Assembly (NCBI RefSeq): GCF_036227485.1
Contig: NZ_CP109479.1
Location: forward strand, 6,758,001-6,822,000
Reading direction: 5' to 3'
From: Streptomyces sp. NBC_01451
GTDB taxonomy: Bacteria > Actinomycetota > Actinomycetes > Streptomycetales > Streptomycetaceae
DNA: 64,000 nucleotides
Every line of letters begins with the position of its first letter. Positions within the stretch are counted from its first letter, which is position 1. Position numbers and translations under genes: made by a program. Positions 1 to 8,278 of this stretch are shown here, in pieces. The notes beneath the pieces are model-generated. The model was not told the origin of the DNA and searched no databases. It saw nothing but the letters and a program-made list of their open reading frames with translations.

Positions 1-287
1 TCGAGGTGTACGGCCCTGCTGGCCACGTGGAAGGGGTGGTGGCCGGAGAGCGGGACCACACCGTGGGCCAGCTTGATCTGGCTGGTGCGCTGCGAGGCGG
101 CGGCGATCATCGTCTCGGGGGCGCCGACGAGGCCCCAGCCGAGCGTGTGGTGCTCGCCGAACCACGCCTCGTCGAAGTTGAGGTCGTCGGCGAGCTCGAC
201 GAGGTCGAGGTTCCGGCGTATCGCGAGATGCGGGTCCTGGCCGGTCTCGTGGACGGGCGAGAGGAAGAGTCCGATACGGCTGTGCAC
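1..287 (-). CDS. LLM-class flavin-dependent oxidoreductase (partial, N-terminal 95 residues)
   Basis: The first 95 residues of a luciferase-like (LLM) monooxygenase are present; the rest lies beyond the left edge. The N-terminus reads VHSRIGLFLSPVHETGQDP, followed by a conserved WFGEHHTLGW stretch and an AHGVVPLSGHHP segment, as in bacterial luciferase-type FMN enzymes that oxidise small organic substrates. The GTG start at 287 has a GGAGG ribosome site about seven bases upstream. It sits 158 bases downstream of the ATP-grasp gene on the same strand, so it is probably the distal or next gene of the cluster and a tailoring oxidase. The substrate cannot be read from the sequence. Confidence 0.85.
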   Translation of the reverse strand, partial: MHSRIGLFLSPVHETGQDPHLAIRRNLDLVELADDLNFDEAWFGEHHTLGWGLVGAPETMIAAASQRTSQIKLAHGVVPLSGHHPFHVASRAVHL

Positions 288-445
288 AACAGACCTCCGG
301 GAAGCGAGCGCGAAAGGGGTGAATTACCGTTAATGGGGCGCAAGTTGGGCGCGAGAACGAGCGAGAACGAGCGAGAAGAGGTGCGAGGGGGCGAACGGGG
401 CGAGTGGCCGGGGAGTCGGGCGGGGTGCGAGCCGGTCGCGGCGGG

Positions 446-1702
446 CTACGAGACCCGGTACACCGCGTCCTTCAGGGAGCGGACCTTCTGGTAGTCGGCC
501 TCCAGGACGTGGTCGTCCGGGGCCGTGAGGAACACCCTCATCGAGCTGGTCAGCAGGTCGACCGTGGGGCGGATGCGGGCGCCGGGCGCCAGCTTCACGC
601 CGGTGAAGAACACGCTCTCCAGACCGCGGATCTCGGCGACGGCGGTCTCGTCGACCGCGGTCACGACGCCGTCGAGCTCGGTCGGGGTGTTGTAGACGAC
701 CGCCGGCTGGAGCCTGCGGTAGACCCGGCCCGCGTACGCCGCCCGGAACTCGTCGGGCCCGGCGTACGCCTGTGCCGTGAGCGCCGCCTGGTTGTGGCCC
801 AGGCACACGTCGTGGAACGGGGCGTTGATGTTGCCGTTGAGGCGGGTGCCGATCTCGACCAGGACCGGGCCCTCGTCGGTGACGATGACCTCGGCGTGCG
901 CCGGACCCCACTGGACGCCGAGTGTGGCGAGCACCTCGTCGACGTACGCGGTCAGGGCGGGTACGGGGTCGGCGTCCGGGTCGGCGAGGAGGTCCCGGTT
1001 GTAGATGTTCTTGCCCGACGGCAGCAGCGCCTTCTCGTACTCCCACACCCCGCACACATAGCGCTCGCCGGCGCAGCTGACGGTGTCGACGATGTACTCG
1101 GTGCCCCTGAGGTAGGACTGCACGAGGATCTCGGTGTTCGCGCCGCCGAAAATGTCCTGGGTGCCGAGCACCGCCTCGGCCGCCGTACGCACCGCTTCCG
1201 CGCTGTCGCAGACGACGACGCCGTCCGATCCCGCCGAGCTCAGCGGCTTGACCACCACCGGATAACTGCCCTGCTCCTGCGCCCAGTCGACGATCTCGGC
1301 CGGGTCCGCGCTCTTGAACTGGCCTGCGCAGCGCACACCGGCCCCGCGCAGCGCCTCGATCATCTCGTACTTGTCGCGGCGGGCCCGGGACAGCGCCGAG
1401 CCGTTGGACGGCACCCCGAGCGCCTCACTGAGCCGGTCGGCGAGCCGGACGGCACCCTCCTGTCCGGGGACCACGCACAACGGGCCGTACGGGCGCAGCA
1501 GTTCGACGAGTTCGCTCTCGTCCGCGCAGATGATGTTGCGGGAGTACGCGGTCAGGTCCGGGGCCTGCATCGTCGGGTTGATCCGCGGGGTGCTCTGGAC
1601 ATGGACCACGTCCGCGCCGTACGCGGCGAAGGCGGCGGGGTAGAAGTTGCCGGCGGAGTAGCCGTCGACCACTACGGCGACGGGGCGGGTGCTGCTGGTC
1701 AT
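446..1702 (-). CDS. ATP-grasp amide/peptide ligase
   Basis: A 418-residue ATP-grasp protein. The N-terminal part is a Rossmann-like pre-ATP-grasp domain (VAVVVDGYSAG), and the middle carries the nucleotide-binding PVVVKPLSSAGSDGV loop. EILVQSYLRGTEY and HAEVIVTDEGPVLVEIGTRLNG supply the hinge and the metal/ATP residues. Members of this family (carbamoyl-phosphate-synthase-like, BacD/L-amino-acid-ligase-like) join a carboxylate to an amine through an acyl phosphate. ATG 1702 overlaps the TGA of the aminotransferase gene (ATGA), so the two are translationally coupled. In this cluster it is the second ATP-dependent ligase next to GH3 and probably forms an amide bond on an amino-acid-derived precursor. 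The substrate is unknown. Confidence 0.88.
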   Translation of the reverse strand: MTSSTRPVAVVVDGYSAGNFYPAAFAAYGADVVHVQSTPRINPTMQAPDLTAYSRNIICADESELVELLRPYGPLCVVPGQEGAVRLADRLSEALGVPSNGSALSRARRDKYEMIEALRGAGVRCAGQFKSADPAEIVDWAQEQGSYPVVVKPLSSAGSDGVVVCDSAEAVRTAAEAVLGTQDIFGGANTEILVQSYLRGTEYIVDTVSCAGERYVCGVWEYEKALLPSGKNIYNRDLLADPDADPVPALTAYVDEVLATLGVQWGPAHAEVIVTDEGPVLVEIGTRLNGNINAPFHDVCLGHNQAALTAQAYAGPDEFRAAYAGRVYRRLQPAVVYNTPTELDGVVTAVDETAVAEIRGLESVFFTGVKLAPGARIRPTVDLLTSSMRVFLTAPDDHVLEADYQKVRSLKDAVYRVS

Positions 1703-3021
1703 GAACGGGCCTCCGACTCGATGAAGCGGGCCAGGCGGGCGATGCCCTCCCGCACGGCGGCGGGCGGCAGGTTGCTGAAGCCGAGGCGCAGCGCCCGCTC
1801 GCCGCCGCCCTCCAGGTGGAACATCCGCATCGGCGCCCACGAGACGGCGAAGTCGCGCGCCGAGCGCCCCATCGCGGCCAGGTCCGCCTCGAACGGCACC
1901 TCGACGACGAGGAAGAAGCCGCCGCGCGGCCGGTTCCAGCGCACCCCGTGCTCGGCGTAGCGCTCGGGCGGGAAGTGCTCGGCGAGGGCGTCGAGGGTCG
2001 CCGCGAGCCGCTCCTGGTACACGGCCGTCAACTCCCGCGTGGCGCTGCGCAGATCATGGTCGGCCTCGACGAGGATGCCGCCGATCGCGGCCTGCGAGAG
2101 CGAGGACGAGCCGACGCTGAACATCGCCTTCGCCTTGGACAGTTCGGCCGCCAGGGTGCGCCTGGTGCCGTCCTCGCCGACGACCTCGCGGTCGGCGACC
2201 AGATAGCCCAACCGGGCACCCGGGAAAGCCGACTTGGCGAAGGAACCGAGGTAGACGACGTCGCCGCGGGTGTCCAGCGACTTCAGCGTCGGCAGCCGCT
2301 CGCCGTCCTTGGCGAAGAGCCCGTACGGGTTGTCCTCCAGGATGGTGAAGCCCTCCTCGGCGGCCAGCTCCAGCAGCCGCCTGCGGGCGTCGACCGGGAC
2401 GACCGTGCCCGACGGGTTGGAGAAGTCGGGGACCAGATAGAGCGCGGCGGGACGCCTGCCCTCGGCCCGCACGGCACGCACCGCGGCGGCCACAGCCTCG
2501 GGTTCGAGTCCGTTCGGGCCCTCGGTGATGGCCCTGACCGGGATGTCGAGCATGCGGGCGGCGCCCCGGATACCGACGTACGCGGGCGACACGGACAGCA
2601 GGACGTCGTCCGGGGAGCGGAACAGACCGCGCAGGGCGATCAGCGCGGCCTCCTGGAAGCCGTGCGTGATCATGATCGCGTCGGACGGGACGACGATGTC
2701 CTCGTCCCGGTCGAGCATCAGCGCGACCTCGTCCTGGATGAAGCCGTTGACGGGCCCGTACTGGAACATCAGGCGGGTGATGCGCTGTTCGGGCACGCCC
2801 CGCTCGCGCAGATGCGCCAGATAGCGGTGCACGTACTGGGAGAGTTTGGCCAGGTCGTGCGTGCCGTCGTGGGGCGCGCCCGACGAGAACGACAGGGCGT
2901 CGGGGAACTTCATCGCCGTCTCGCTGAGCAGACGCATCGAGTCCATGTCCGGATCCACGACGCCGGCGTGCAGTTCGTCCTGGCGGAGCGCGGTGTCCTG
3001 CTGAACCGGTGTTGCGAGCAC
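1699..3021 (-). CDS. PLP-dependent aminotransferase class I/II
   Basis: A 440-residue fold-type I aminotransferase. The SFAKSAFPGARLGY motif contains the Schiff-base lysine (about K263); YLVPDFSNPSG, ILEDNPYG and the FSNLP end segment are typical of the 2-aminoadipate/valine-pyruvate-like subgroup related to MocR aminotransferase domains. No N-terminal GntR HTH is present, so it is an enzyme rather than a MocR regulator. I chose GTG 3021, which has a weak AAGGA site about ten bases upstream; longer frames upstream run through low-complexity sequence. It is coupled to the ATP-grasp gene by an ATGA overlap. It likely makes or consumes the amino-acid building block of the cluster. Confidence 0.87.
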   Translation of the reverse strand: MLATPVQQDTALRQDELHAGVVDPDMDSMRLLSETAMKFPDALSFSSGAPHDGTHDLAKLSQYVHRYLAHLRERGVPEQRITRLMFQYGPVNGFIQDEVALMLDRDEDIVVPSDAIMITHGFQEAALIALRGLFRSPDDVLLSVSPAYVGIRGAARMLDIPVRAITEGPNGLEPEAVAAAVRAVRAEGRRPAALYLVPDFSNPSGTVVPVDARRRLLELAAEEGFTILEDNPYGLFAKDGERLPTLKSLDTRGDVVYLGSFAKSAFPGARLGYLVADREVVGEDGTRRTLAAELSKAKAMFSVGSSSLSQAAIGGILVEADHDLRSATRELTAVYQERLAATLDALAEHFPPERYAEHGVRWNRPRGGFFLVVEVPFEADLAAMGRSARDFAVSWAPMRMFHLEGGGERALRLGFSNLPPAAVREGIARLARFIESEARS

Positions 3022-3052
3022 GTCAGTCGGTCCTTCCGAGGAGTCTCTTGCA

Positions 3053-3105
3053 AGGGAGGGAGAGTGGGAGAGGGAGGAGGGGAGGGGAGGGGAGTTTGAG
3101 AGGAG
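3053..3105. repeat. Purine-rich low-complexity tract
   Basis: An almost pure G/A run of about 50 bases on the plus strand (repeated GGGAG/GGGGA units) lies between the YCII gene and the aminotransferase gene. In the minus-strand transcript it is a C/U tract just upstream of the aminotransferase ribosome site. It has no coding potential. It may be a simple slippage tract or affect translation of the downstream gene; the sequence alone cannot decide. Confidence 0.6.
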
Positions 3106-3119
3106 CGGGCCGGGGCGGG

Positions 3120-3422
3120 TCAGGTGGCGGGCAGGGCGTGTGCGGCGATCCAGGTGCCCTTGCCCGGCGCCCACTGGCGGATCCGGGTGCGGGCGACGAT
3201 GCCGCCCCTGACGTAGGGCTCGGCGTCGAGGACCTCCTGCAACCGGGCGCGGTCCTCGGCCTCGTAGACCAGCAGCCCGCCGTTCAGGTCCTCCAGCGGA
3301 CCGGCGAGCAGCAGGACACCGCGTTCGGTGAGGGTGCGCAGATAGTCGGTGTGGGCGGGGTGCAGGTCCTGCCGGCCCGCACGGTCGACGTTGTACTCGA
3401 ACTCGACGACGAACTTCGCCAT
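3120..3422 (-). CDS. YCII-related protein
   Basis: A 100-residue single-domain protein of the YCII/dimeric ferredoxin-like alpha-beta superfamily: MAKFVVEFEYNVDRAG at the N-terminus, R-x-x-H-x-x-Y-L (RQDLHPAHTDYLRTL), then LLAGPLEDLNGGLLVYEAEDRA and a DAEPYVRGGI stretch. The His/Asp pair seen in the family is present (H22/H25 region and DAEPY). Family members are small dimeric enzymes or accessory proteins, often with monooxygenase, lyase or dehalogenase-like roles. The ATG has a near-perfect AGGAGG site six bases upstream. It lies 49 bases downstream of the SDR gene and probably acts as a small tailoring enzyme of the cluster. Confidence 0.85.
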   Translation of the reverse strand: MAKFVVEFEYNVDRAGRQDLHPAHTDYLRTLTERGVLLLAGPLEDLNGGLLVYEAEDRARLQEVLDAEPYVRGGIVARTRIRQWAPGKGTWIAAHALPAT

Positions 3423-3471
3423 GGAAGCCTCCTTGGGCGTGCGGTCACGGTGAGTCGGGGAGGGACGGGGC

Positions 3472-4227
3472 TCACATGTAGAGGCCGCCGTTGATGTCGA
3501 TCACGGAGCCGGTCGAGTAACCGGCGCTCTCGGAGCAGAGGTGCAGCACGCTGCCGACCGCCTCGGCGACCGAGCCGTAGCGGCCCATCGGCAGCCTGGA
3601 CAGGACGGCCTCCCGCTGCGCCGGGTCGCGCCGCTCGAACGCGCCGGCCACCCGCTCGGTGGCGATCGGGCCGTGGGCGACGACGTTGAGGACGACACCG
3701 GTCGGCGCCAGCTCGTACGCCATCTGCTTGGTCATACCGATCACGGCGGCCTTGGCGGCGACGTACGCGGCGTTGTTGAAGTGGCTGTACGTACGGCCGC
3801 CCGCCGAGGCGAAGTTGACGATGCGGCCGTAGCCGTCGGCGGCCATGCGCGGGGCGCAGACCTTCACCGCGATCCAGCTGCTGACCACGTTCTCCAGGAA
3901 CGACTGGTCGAAGTGATCGGTCGTCAGATCCGCGTAGCCGATCACCCGGGTGTCCCCGCCGACTCCGTTGACCAGGATGGAGGGGGCGAACTGCTCGACG
4001 ATGTCGGTGAGTTGGCGCTCGGCGGCTGCGATGTCGGTGATGTCACCGACGACGGTCTCGACCTTGGTGAGGGGCGCGAGCCGCTCGGCGAGCCGGTTCA
4101 GCGCGTCCGCGTCCCGGTCGAACAGGACGAGCGTGTGGCCCTCCTCGGCGAGTTCCAGGGCGACTTCGCGGAGGATGCCGCCGGCGGCGCCGACAAGGAG
4201 TGCGGTGCGGGGCGTAGGGACGGTCAT
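3472..4227 (-). CDS. Short-chain dehydrogenase/reductase (SDR)
   Basis: A 251-residue classical SDR. The N-terminal LLVGAAGGILREVALELAEEG is the dinucleotide loop (GxxGGIxR in place of TGxxxGIG), DITDIAAAE binds the adenine ring, and the catalytic Ser, Tyr and Lys are in NFASAGGRTYSHFNNAAYVAAKAAV. The C-terminal YSTGSVIDINGGLYM is typical of FabG-like SDRs. The start ATG overlaps the MFS stop by four bases. It presumably reduces or oxidises a hydroxyl/keto group of a cluster intermediate with NAD(P). Confidence 0.9.
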   Translation of the reverse strand: MTVPTPRTALLVGAAGGILREVALELAEEGHTLVLFDRDADALNRLAERLAPLTKVETVVGDITDIAAAERQLTDIVEQFAPSILVNGVGGDTRVIGYADLTTDHFDQSFLENVVSSWIAVKVCAPRMAADGYGRIVNFASAGGRTYSHFNNAAYVAAKAAVIGMTKQMAYELAPTGVVLNVVAHGPIATERVAGAFERRDPAQREAVLSRLPMGRYGSVAEAVGSVLHLCSESAGYSTGSVIDINGGLYM

Positions 4228-5516
4228 TCGGGTGTCCTTGTCTCTCGGACGAGTGTTTTCTCGGACGGGGTGGCGTTGCTGTCGGCGTCGGCCTGCCCGG
4301 CGCCGCTCTTCCCGTTACGGGCAACGGAGTCGGAGTGTCCGCGCTCGAACCCGGCGAGCCGCGGCAGCAGGCAGAAGCCGAGGGTGACGACGGCGCCGAG
4401 GACCAGGACGGACGTCCACAGGGCCTCGTAACCATGGGAGTTGGCGATGGCGAGCCCCGCGGGACCGCCGACCACGAAGGCCGCGTTCCAGGCGAAGAAG
4501 TACGAGCCCTGGTAGCTCCCGCTGCGGCCCTCCGGTGCCCGGTTGGCGATGAAGGTCGCCGACATCGGGGCCCAGAAGACCTCGCCGAGCGTCCACACGA
4601 CGGTGGCGACGGTGTACGAGAGGACGCTGCCCGCAAGGGAGTTGCCGCTGAAGCCGATCGCGATCAGACCGCTCGCGATGACCAGGGGCACCTGGTCGCG
4701 CATCCCCCTGACGAACCGTGGTATCAGCGGCAGCAGAAGAACGGACAGTACGGCGTTGACGGCGAGGACGAATCCGATGTCCCCGGAGGTCAGCCCGCTC
4801 GCGTGCATGTCCAGCGGCAGCGCGGAGTTGACCTGGAGGTAGATGCACGCCAGCAGGAAGGTCAGGACGAGGAAGGCGACCAGGACGGGGGTGCGGAACG
4901 GTTCGGTGATGCCACGGGCCGCCGCCGCGAAGGCGGACGTACCGCCGGGCCGTTGACTGCGCGGCGGCAGCCGGTCGGCGGGCAGCGCGCACACCAGGGC
5001 CGCGTAGAGCAGGCTGCCCGCCGCCCACACCACGAACAGGGCGCTCGGCCGGACCGCGAGCAGGAAGCCGGACAGGACGGGGCTCAGCGACATCCCGATG
5101 TTGAAGCCCACGAGGAAGAGGCTGTACGCCTTCGAGAACTGCTCCTGCGGAACGATCGCGGCGATCAGTCCGGCCCCGGCAGGACGGTCGACCGCCGACA
5201 GGAAACCGGTGATCAGCGCGAGCACACACAGCAGGACCACGTGGTGGGCGTAGGCGAACAGCAGGGCCATCACGGCGGTGACGGGCTGGGCGGCGATGAT
5301 CGTGCGGCGCGGCCCGATCAGATCCGCCACGGCCCCGCCGACCAGCCCCGACAGGACGATGCCGGCGCCGAACAGCCCCAGGACGACCGGAGTCGTACCG
5401 GGGGAGACCAGGTCCTCCTGCTCCAGATAGAGCACGAGGAAAGCCGGTGCGAGCGTCCCGAGCCGGCCGATGGTCTGCCCGCACCAGAACAGCCAGAACA
5501 CTTTGGGCAGAGCCAT
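4224..5516 (-). CDS. MFS transporter, probable exporter
   Basis: A 430-residue membrane protein with about twelve hydrophobic helices. The loop between helices 2 and 3 has GGAVADLIGPRRTI, the major-facilitator motif A with the usual D and RR. The N-terminus MALPKVFWLFWCGQTIGRLG and a central charged loop (residues about 200-220) fit MDR-type MFS proteins. Its ATG lies in a TGATG overlap with the stop of the IS701-like gene, and its stop overlaps the SDR start, so it is embedded in one operon. The context suggests export of the cluster product or self-resistance. Confidence 0.9.
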   Translation of the reverse strand: MALPKVFWLFWCGQTIGRLGTLAPAFLVLYLEQEDLVSPGTTPVVLGLFGAGIVLSGLVGGAVADLIGPRRTIIAAQPVTAVMALLFAYAHHVVLLCVLALITGFLSAVDRPAGAGLIAAIVPQEQFSKAYSLFLVGFNIGMSLSPVLSGFLLAVRPSALFVVWAAGSLLYAALVCALPADRLPPRSQRPGGTSAFAAAARGITEPFRTPVLVAFLVLTFLLACIYLQVNSALPLDMHASGLTSGDIGFVLAVNAVLSVLLLPLIPRFVRGMRDQVPLVIASGLIAIGFSGNSLAGSVLSYTVATVVWTLGEVFWAPMSATFIANRAPEGRSGSYQGSYFFAWNAAFVVGGPAGLAIANSHGYEALWTSVLVLGAVVTLGFCLLPRLAGFERGHSDSVARNGKSGAGQADADSNATPSEKTLVRETRTPE

Positions 5517-6919
5517 CAGGAGCGTCCTGTCCGGGTGGAGGTGAGGACATTCCGTACGGACCGAGGTGCAGGCCGCGGCACGGGGTGCGGTACGGAGCGC
5601 GCCCCGCGGAGAGGCGGCCTGGCCGGCTGACCCGGCGCCCGTACCGCCCGTGGCACCCGTACCGCCCGTGACGGCTGCGCCGATCCGAACAACGCGGCGG
5701 GCCCCAGGGAGCCGTACGCGAAGGCCGCCGAGACCAGGGTCATGTGATGGTGCCAGCCGGGGTACGAGCGGCCCTCGAAGGCGCGCAGCCCGAGGTCGTC
5801 CTCCAGCAGTTTCAGGGTGTCGGCGGCGGTGGGGTGCAGACGGGCCAGCGCGAGTGCCTCGCGGGGCGGGCTGTCGACGAGATCGGTGAGCCAGATCCGC
5901 CCGCTGCCGGGTTCGGCCGACGGCCACTGGGCGAGCAGGCGGAAGGCGCCGGGGACGCCCGGGAGTCGGACGGTTCCGGTGATGACCGGTGTGTGGGGCT
6001 GCCGGGCGTGCCGACGGGCGATGAGGTGGCGGGCGCTGACCGCGATGGCGGTACGGGGGTGGGGGACGGACCCGACGGACACTGCCGGGTCGGGCAGCAC
6101 CGGCAGATCCCCGGGTACGGCCACCACGAACTGCCGCTGCCTGGCGGTGAGTCCGCCGATCAGCCGGACGGGGTCGGCGATCCCGGTCAGGTCGGCGACG
6201 ACCGGCGGTGCGTCCGGTGCGTCCGGTCCGTGAGGTCCGTCCGGGGAGTCGGCCAGGGCACGGTCCAGATCGTCCACCAGGCTCAACGCCTGCTCGCAGG
6301 GCGATTCCTGGGCGCTGGGCGTGGTGCCGGGGATGCGGGCCCTGCTGCGGACCCGCGGGTCCGCGGTCCACTCCCCGGGCAGCAGCAGCCGCCAGTCGAC
6401 GGGGACGGTCGCCTCGCTGGTGGCGAGGAACGCCCCTATCCCGACCTGGCAGTTGACGGTCCGTCCGGCCTGCGGGTCGAACCGCCGGTGCACTCCGCAG
6501 GAGCGGTCGCCCCGCTTCGGCAGCACCGCCGCGGTGATGAGGAGGGCGTGCGGGCGGGCGCGGCGGGCGACCCAGCGGGCCAGCCCTGCGCGGACGGGCT
6601 CCCAGTCCCAGGGGCTGGCGTTGACGAACTGGTGCAGTGCCTGCGACGCCGTACCGGACTCCGACACGGCCGCCGCCAGTGCCCGTACGGTCTTGCGGCC
6701 AGGGGTGATCAGCAGCCCCTGGGTGTAGGCGCGGGCCCATTTGCGCTGGTCGGCGCGGGGCAGCGGCCCGAAGACCTGCGTGACGAAGGTGTCGAAGGCG
6801 CCGGTCGCCGCTTCGAAGGTGCCGGTCGCGGCGCCCGGCCGACCGTTCTGCTGTGGGGCCCGATATGTGCTCATGGTCATGAGCGGTGCGTCAGGCGCTG
6901 CGGAAACCGCCGTGGCCAT
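5516..6919 (-). CDS. IS701-family transposase-like protein, probably domesticated
   Basis: A 467-residue protein resembling SRSO17/IS701-type transposases: FGPLPRADQRKWARAYTQGLL near residues 55-75, LLITAAVLPKRGDRSCGVHRRF, CQVGIGAFLATSEATVPVDWRLLLP, the WP..E..GSGRIWLTDL segment and the YPGWHHHMTLVSAAFAY end. In active members the corresponding DDE residues lie in these blocks; here the first block reads ITAAVLPKRG, lacking the usual Asp of the DxTxxxKKG pattern. No terminal inverted repeats or target duplications flank it. It is translationally coupled to the MFS gene (TGATG) and has its own AGGAAGGAA site. Such transposase-like genes occur inside actinomycete biosynthetic clusters; here it looks like a fixed operon gene of unknown role. 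Confidence 0.75.
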   Translation of the reverse strand: MATAVSAAPDAPLMTMSTYRAPQQNGRPGAATGTFEAATGAFDTFVTQVFGPLPRADQRKWARAYTQGLLITPGRKTVRALAAAVSESGTASQALHQFVNASPWDWEPVRAGLARWVARRARPHALLITAAVLPKRGDRSCGVHRRFDPQAGRTVNCQVGIGAFLATSEATVPVDWRLLLPGEWTADPRVRSRARIPGTTPSAQESPCEQALSLVDDLDRALADSPDGPHGPDAPDAPPVVADLTGIADPVRLIGGLTARQRQFVVAVPGDLPVLPDPAVSVGSVPHPRTAIAVSARHLIARRHARQPHTPVITGTVRLPGVPGAFRLLAQWPSAEPGSGRIWLTDLVDSPPREALALARLHPTAADTLKLLEDDLGLRAFEGRSYPGWHHHMTLVSAAFAYGSLGPAALFGSAQPSRAVRVPRAVRAPGQPARPPLRGARSVPHPVPRPAPRSVRNVLTSTRTGRS

Positions 6920-6980
6920 GCCGCGTTCCTTCCTCTGGACTGTCCTGCCCGGCGGGCCCCGCCGTCCGGGGCCCGCCCTC

Positions 6981-7010
6981 AAAAAAATAGAGAACGAACT
7001 CTTTGTTTTC
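6981..7010. promoter_or_regulatory. AT-rich ARE-like operator upstream of the IS701-like/MFS operon
   Basis: In an otherwise GC-rich gap (6920-7102), the plus strand carries AAATAGAG-AACGAA-CTCTTTGTTT, an inverted repeat flanked by A and T tracts, about 62 bases upstream of the IS701-like start. The same arrangement (AAATAGAG, CG centre, CTTTTTGTTT) occurs just upstream of the ArpA-like receptor gene at 17458-17487 on the opposite strand. Gamma-butyrolactone receptors bind AT-rich palindromes of about 22-28 bases, so this is a candidate autoregulatory element. The match between the two sites is directly visible; binding is inferred. Confidence 0.6.
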
Positions 7011-7102
7011 AATGCGATCGCCTTCCCGTCTTCACGACTTCGGGGAGTCTGAACGGCCGTACCGCTCCGACCTGCGGTTTCTTCACAGGCCCGGGAAAAG
7101 AA

Positions 7103-8278
7103 TCATCGGCTCGCGGACAGCAGTACGGCCTCGCGCACCGCACGTTCCGCCGCGGCGGCCAGTCGCGCGGGGCCCTTGGAGCCGGTGGAGAGCGCCACGG
7201 TGAGTGCGCCCATGAACGACGACAGGTGCAGAGTGCCGCCCGGCGGGGCGTCGCCGCGGGCCGCGACCGTACGGAATTCCGTGAGCCGGGCGGTGTGCGA
7301 GCCGAGGGCCGCGTCCACCGAGCCGATGTCGGTGACCCGGATCTCCGGCACCCCGCCGCCCGCGGCCTCGCGCTCGACGGACTGCCGGATCCGGGCGTGT
7401 GCGCGCCGCGCCGGACGCCAGGCGTGAGCGGCCGACCGGAGTGCCGCCGCGTTCTCGCGGGCGCGGTCCACCTGGTCGTCGCCGGTCCCGGTCCCGGTCC
7501 GTGCCGGTGTCCGGACCAGGCCCAGTACGCAGCCCGGCTCGGTGATCAGCGAGTGCTCGGCGTACCGGCGCCGCAGGGACACCGCCGTGGACACCGTGAC
7601 CTCCTCGCGGCCGGTCTCCCGGGCGAGCGAGTCGGCGAGCCCGGTCGCGAGCAGCCCGCCCACCGTCAACTCCCGTGCCCGGCACCAGTTCCGCAGCCGC
7701 CGGCTCTCGCGCGGTGTGAGGGTGAAGGTCACGGGGCCGTCGGCCGATGCCGTCAGACGCGCGCTGTACGGGCACGGGGACCGGCGGGCCTGCGGGGTGC
7801 GAGGGGGTCGTATGTCCCCGCTCGCGTAGGTGAGTCCGTCGATGTCGGGCGGCAGGGGGTCCGCGCCCGGGCGGAACCCGTCCCCGCCCGGGATGCCGAA
7901 CAGGCCGTCCAGGAAGGCCCGTACGAGGTGACCGGTCGAGTATCCGTCGCAGATCGCGTGATGACAGGTGAAGGCGAAGCGTGTCGCCGCCGCCGGACCG
8001 TGCCCGACCCGCAGGCGCCACAACCGGCCCTCGGGGGAGGGCGCTTCGGGGGATTCCCGGCGGAACCAGAGGCTGCCGTCCAGGTCCGCGATGCGCAGGG
8101 ACAGCAGCGGGAAGCGGCGCAGCCACAGCTCAACCGCCCGCTCCACCCGCTCCGGGGAGAACGCCGCGTTCACCGTGAACTCCGTGGTGAGCTGTGTGCT
8201 GCCGCCCATGAGCGCGTGGGTGTAGGCGAACGTCGCCTCGGTGTCGCTGAGCCTGCGCACACCCTCGTCGCCGTTCAC
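7103..8278 (-). CDS. Free-standing condensation-domain-like acyltransferase
   Basis: A 391-residue protein with the condensation/CoA-dependent acyltransferase signature HHAICDG (H106-H107-D111-G112, second His catalytic in the family). The family includes NRPS condensation domains, PapA-type diacyltransferases and chloramphenicol acetyltransferase. The second half (LSSFMGALTVALSTGSKG, RETGREEVTVSTAVSLRRRY) matches the latch/floor-loop region. No adenylation or carrier domain is attached, and none is encoded in the window. GTG 8278 overlaps the FAH-family stop by four bases. It probably transfers an acyl or aminoacyl group to an amine or alcohol of the product; the donor is unknown. Confidence 0.75.
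   Translation of the reverse strand: MNGDEGVRRLSDTEATFAYTHALMGGSTQLTTEFTVNAAFSPERVERAVELWLRRFPLLSLRIADLDGSLWFRRESPEAPSPEGRLWRLRVGHGPAAATRFAFTCHHAICDGYSTGHLVRAFLDGLFGIPGGDGFRPGADPLPPDIDGLTYASGDIRPPRTPQARRSPCPYSARLTASADGPVTFTLTPRESRRLRNWCRARELTVGGLLATGLADSLARETGREEVTVSTAVSLRRRYAEHSLITEPGCVLGLVRTPARTGTGTGDDQVDRARENAAALRSAAHAWRPARRAHARIRQSVEREAAGGGVPEIRVTDIGSVDAALGSHTARLTEFRTVAARGDAPPGGTLHLSSFMGALTVALSTGSKGPARLAAAAERAVREAVLLSASR

Noticed and set aside
404..1960. Long plus-strand frames opposite the ATP-grasp and aminotransferase genes
   Set aside because: They are antisense open frames caused by high GC; products are Arg/Gly/Val-rich with no recognisable domain, while the minus-strand genes have clear motifs and coupled starts.
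5516..6919. Active insertion sequence
   Set aside because: I saw no terminal inverted repeats, target duplication or isolated transcription unit; the gene is coupled to its neighbour.
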